Position numbers and translations under genes: made by a program. A model generated the notes under the pieces. That model was not told the DNA's origin and did no database searches. It saw only the letters and a list, made by a program, of their open reading frames with translations. Of a stretch of 64,000 nt of DNA, positions 63,776 through 64,000 are shown one piece after another (within the stretch, counting starts at the first letter, position 1; each line of letters opens with the position of its first letter). The DNA comes from an uncultured Bacteroidota bacterium (lineage in GTDB: Bacteria; Bacteroidota; Bacteroidia; AKYH767-A; 2013-40CM-41-45), in assembly GCA_937871435.1 (NCBI GenBank), contig CALMQM010000013.1, forward strand, positions 1 to 64,000, written 5' to 3'.

Positions 63776-64000
63776 GCACTCTTTTCTGAAAACGGGATTC
63801 CTGATTTAACCGGGAAAATGCTGTAACGCATGCATTCTTGTTGCAATTCCATTCCGGAATTTTTCTGACCTGCCTGTTAACATTTACTTGTGAAAAAATC
63901 CCGGTTTCAGTGAGTGGAAGGCGCCGAATATTCCTAACCTTTACCAGGCATGAGTCGGTTGCCCCTTTTCGTTCATGCCATTTGATCGAAAATTTCTTTT

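Noticed and set aside
1-64000. CRISPR arrays, tRNA or rRNA genes, insertion sequences, phage or conjugation genes
   Set aside because: None was recognised. There are no spaced direct repeats of CRISPR type apart from the simple heptamer array, and no transposase, integrase or relaxase motifs in the readable proteins.
63776-64000. A possible gene start near the right end (ATG at 63975)
   Set aside because: Only about eight codons remain before the window ends and nothing supports coding; the 225 bp are left unassigned.

Overview
The window reads as a chromosomal segment of a Bacteroidota bacterium (Sphingobacteriia/Chitinophagia-like; genus not identified). Four independent signs point there: seven proteins end in type IX secretion (T9SS) C-terminal sorting domains (a Y/F-P-N-P start and a G-[IL/VY]-Y strand near the end); there are two SusC/TonB-type outer membrane receptors; gene starts mostly lack Shine-Dalgarno sites and sit in A/T-rich leaders; and the promoters that can be read follow the Bacteroidota grammar TTG-N18..20-TAnnTTTG. 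No rRNA, tRNA, CRISPR, insertion sequence or phage gene was seen. The DNA is moderately A+T-rich with no obvious compositional islands.

Layout. 1-340: tail of a T9SS protein and a heptamer tandem repeat. 337-10973: a T9SS serine hydrolase, three AraC-type regulators, and small stress or small-molecule enzymes (SRPBCC, VOC, DoxX, DHFR-like, YiiX-like, two methyltransferases). 11247-17700: a tight four-gene operon encoding a DUF4331 T9SS protein, a TPR protein, a HupE/UreJ-type membrane protein and a TonB receptor with a histidine-rich plug, followed by a small exported protein and a second, haem-receptor-like TonB receptor (17954-20774), closed by a strong terminator. 20956-37360: membrane proteins, DUF1801 proteins, a 1-Cys peroxiredoxin, a 7TM-AraC regulator, hydrolases, an LtrA-like protein, an ArsR/SRPBCC pair behind a perfect operator, GNAT, methyltransferase, OsmC and further SRPBCC/VOC genes. 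37736-42831: a secreted protein of unknown role and a CHASE3-like/PAS histidine kinase with its response regulator. 42895-47550: a 1551-residue surface protein with four ~250-residue repeats. 48188-54395: T9SS protein, DUF6370, M28 peptidase, an RsmH paralogue, a pentapeptide-repeat protein and a LytS/LytTR pair. 54560-63775: Kelch T9SS protein, VOC genes, asparagine synthetase, exported YciI-like protein, M23 peptidase with sorting domain, TPR, GNAT, a ferritin-like diiron protein and a zinc-ribbon/HhH protein.

How they fit together. Much of the window is a toolkit of small single-domain enzymes (four SRPBCC, five VOC, three SAM methyltransferases, two DUF1801) with local one-component regulators, interspersed with surface-exported proteins. 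The most system-like unit is the DUF4331-TPR-HupE-TonB operon, whose membrane parts all carry conserved histidines. I infer an outer-to-inner membrane metal or metal-complex acquisition pathway with a T9SS-exported partner. The cleanest regulatory element is the 16-bp perfect inverted repeat that straddles the promoter of the ArsR gene at 31225.
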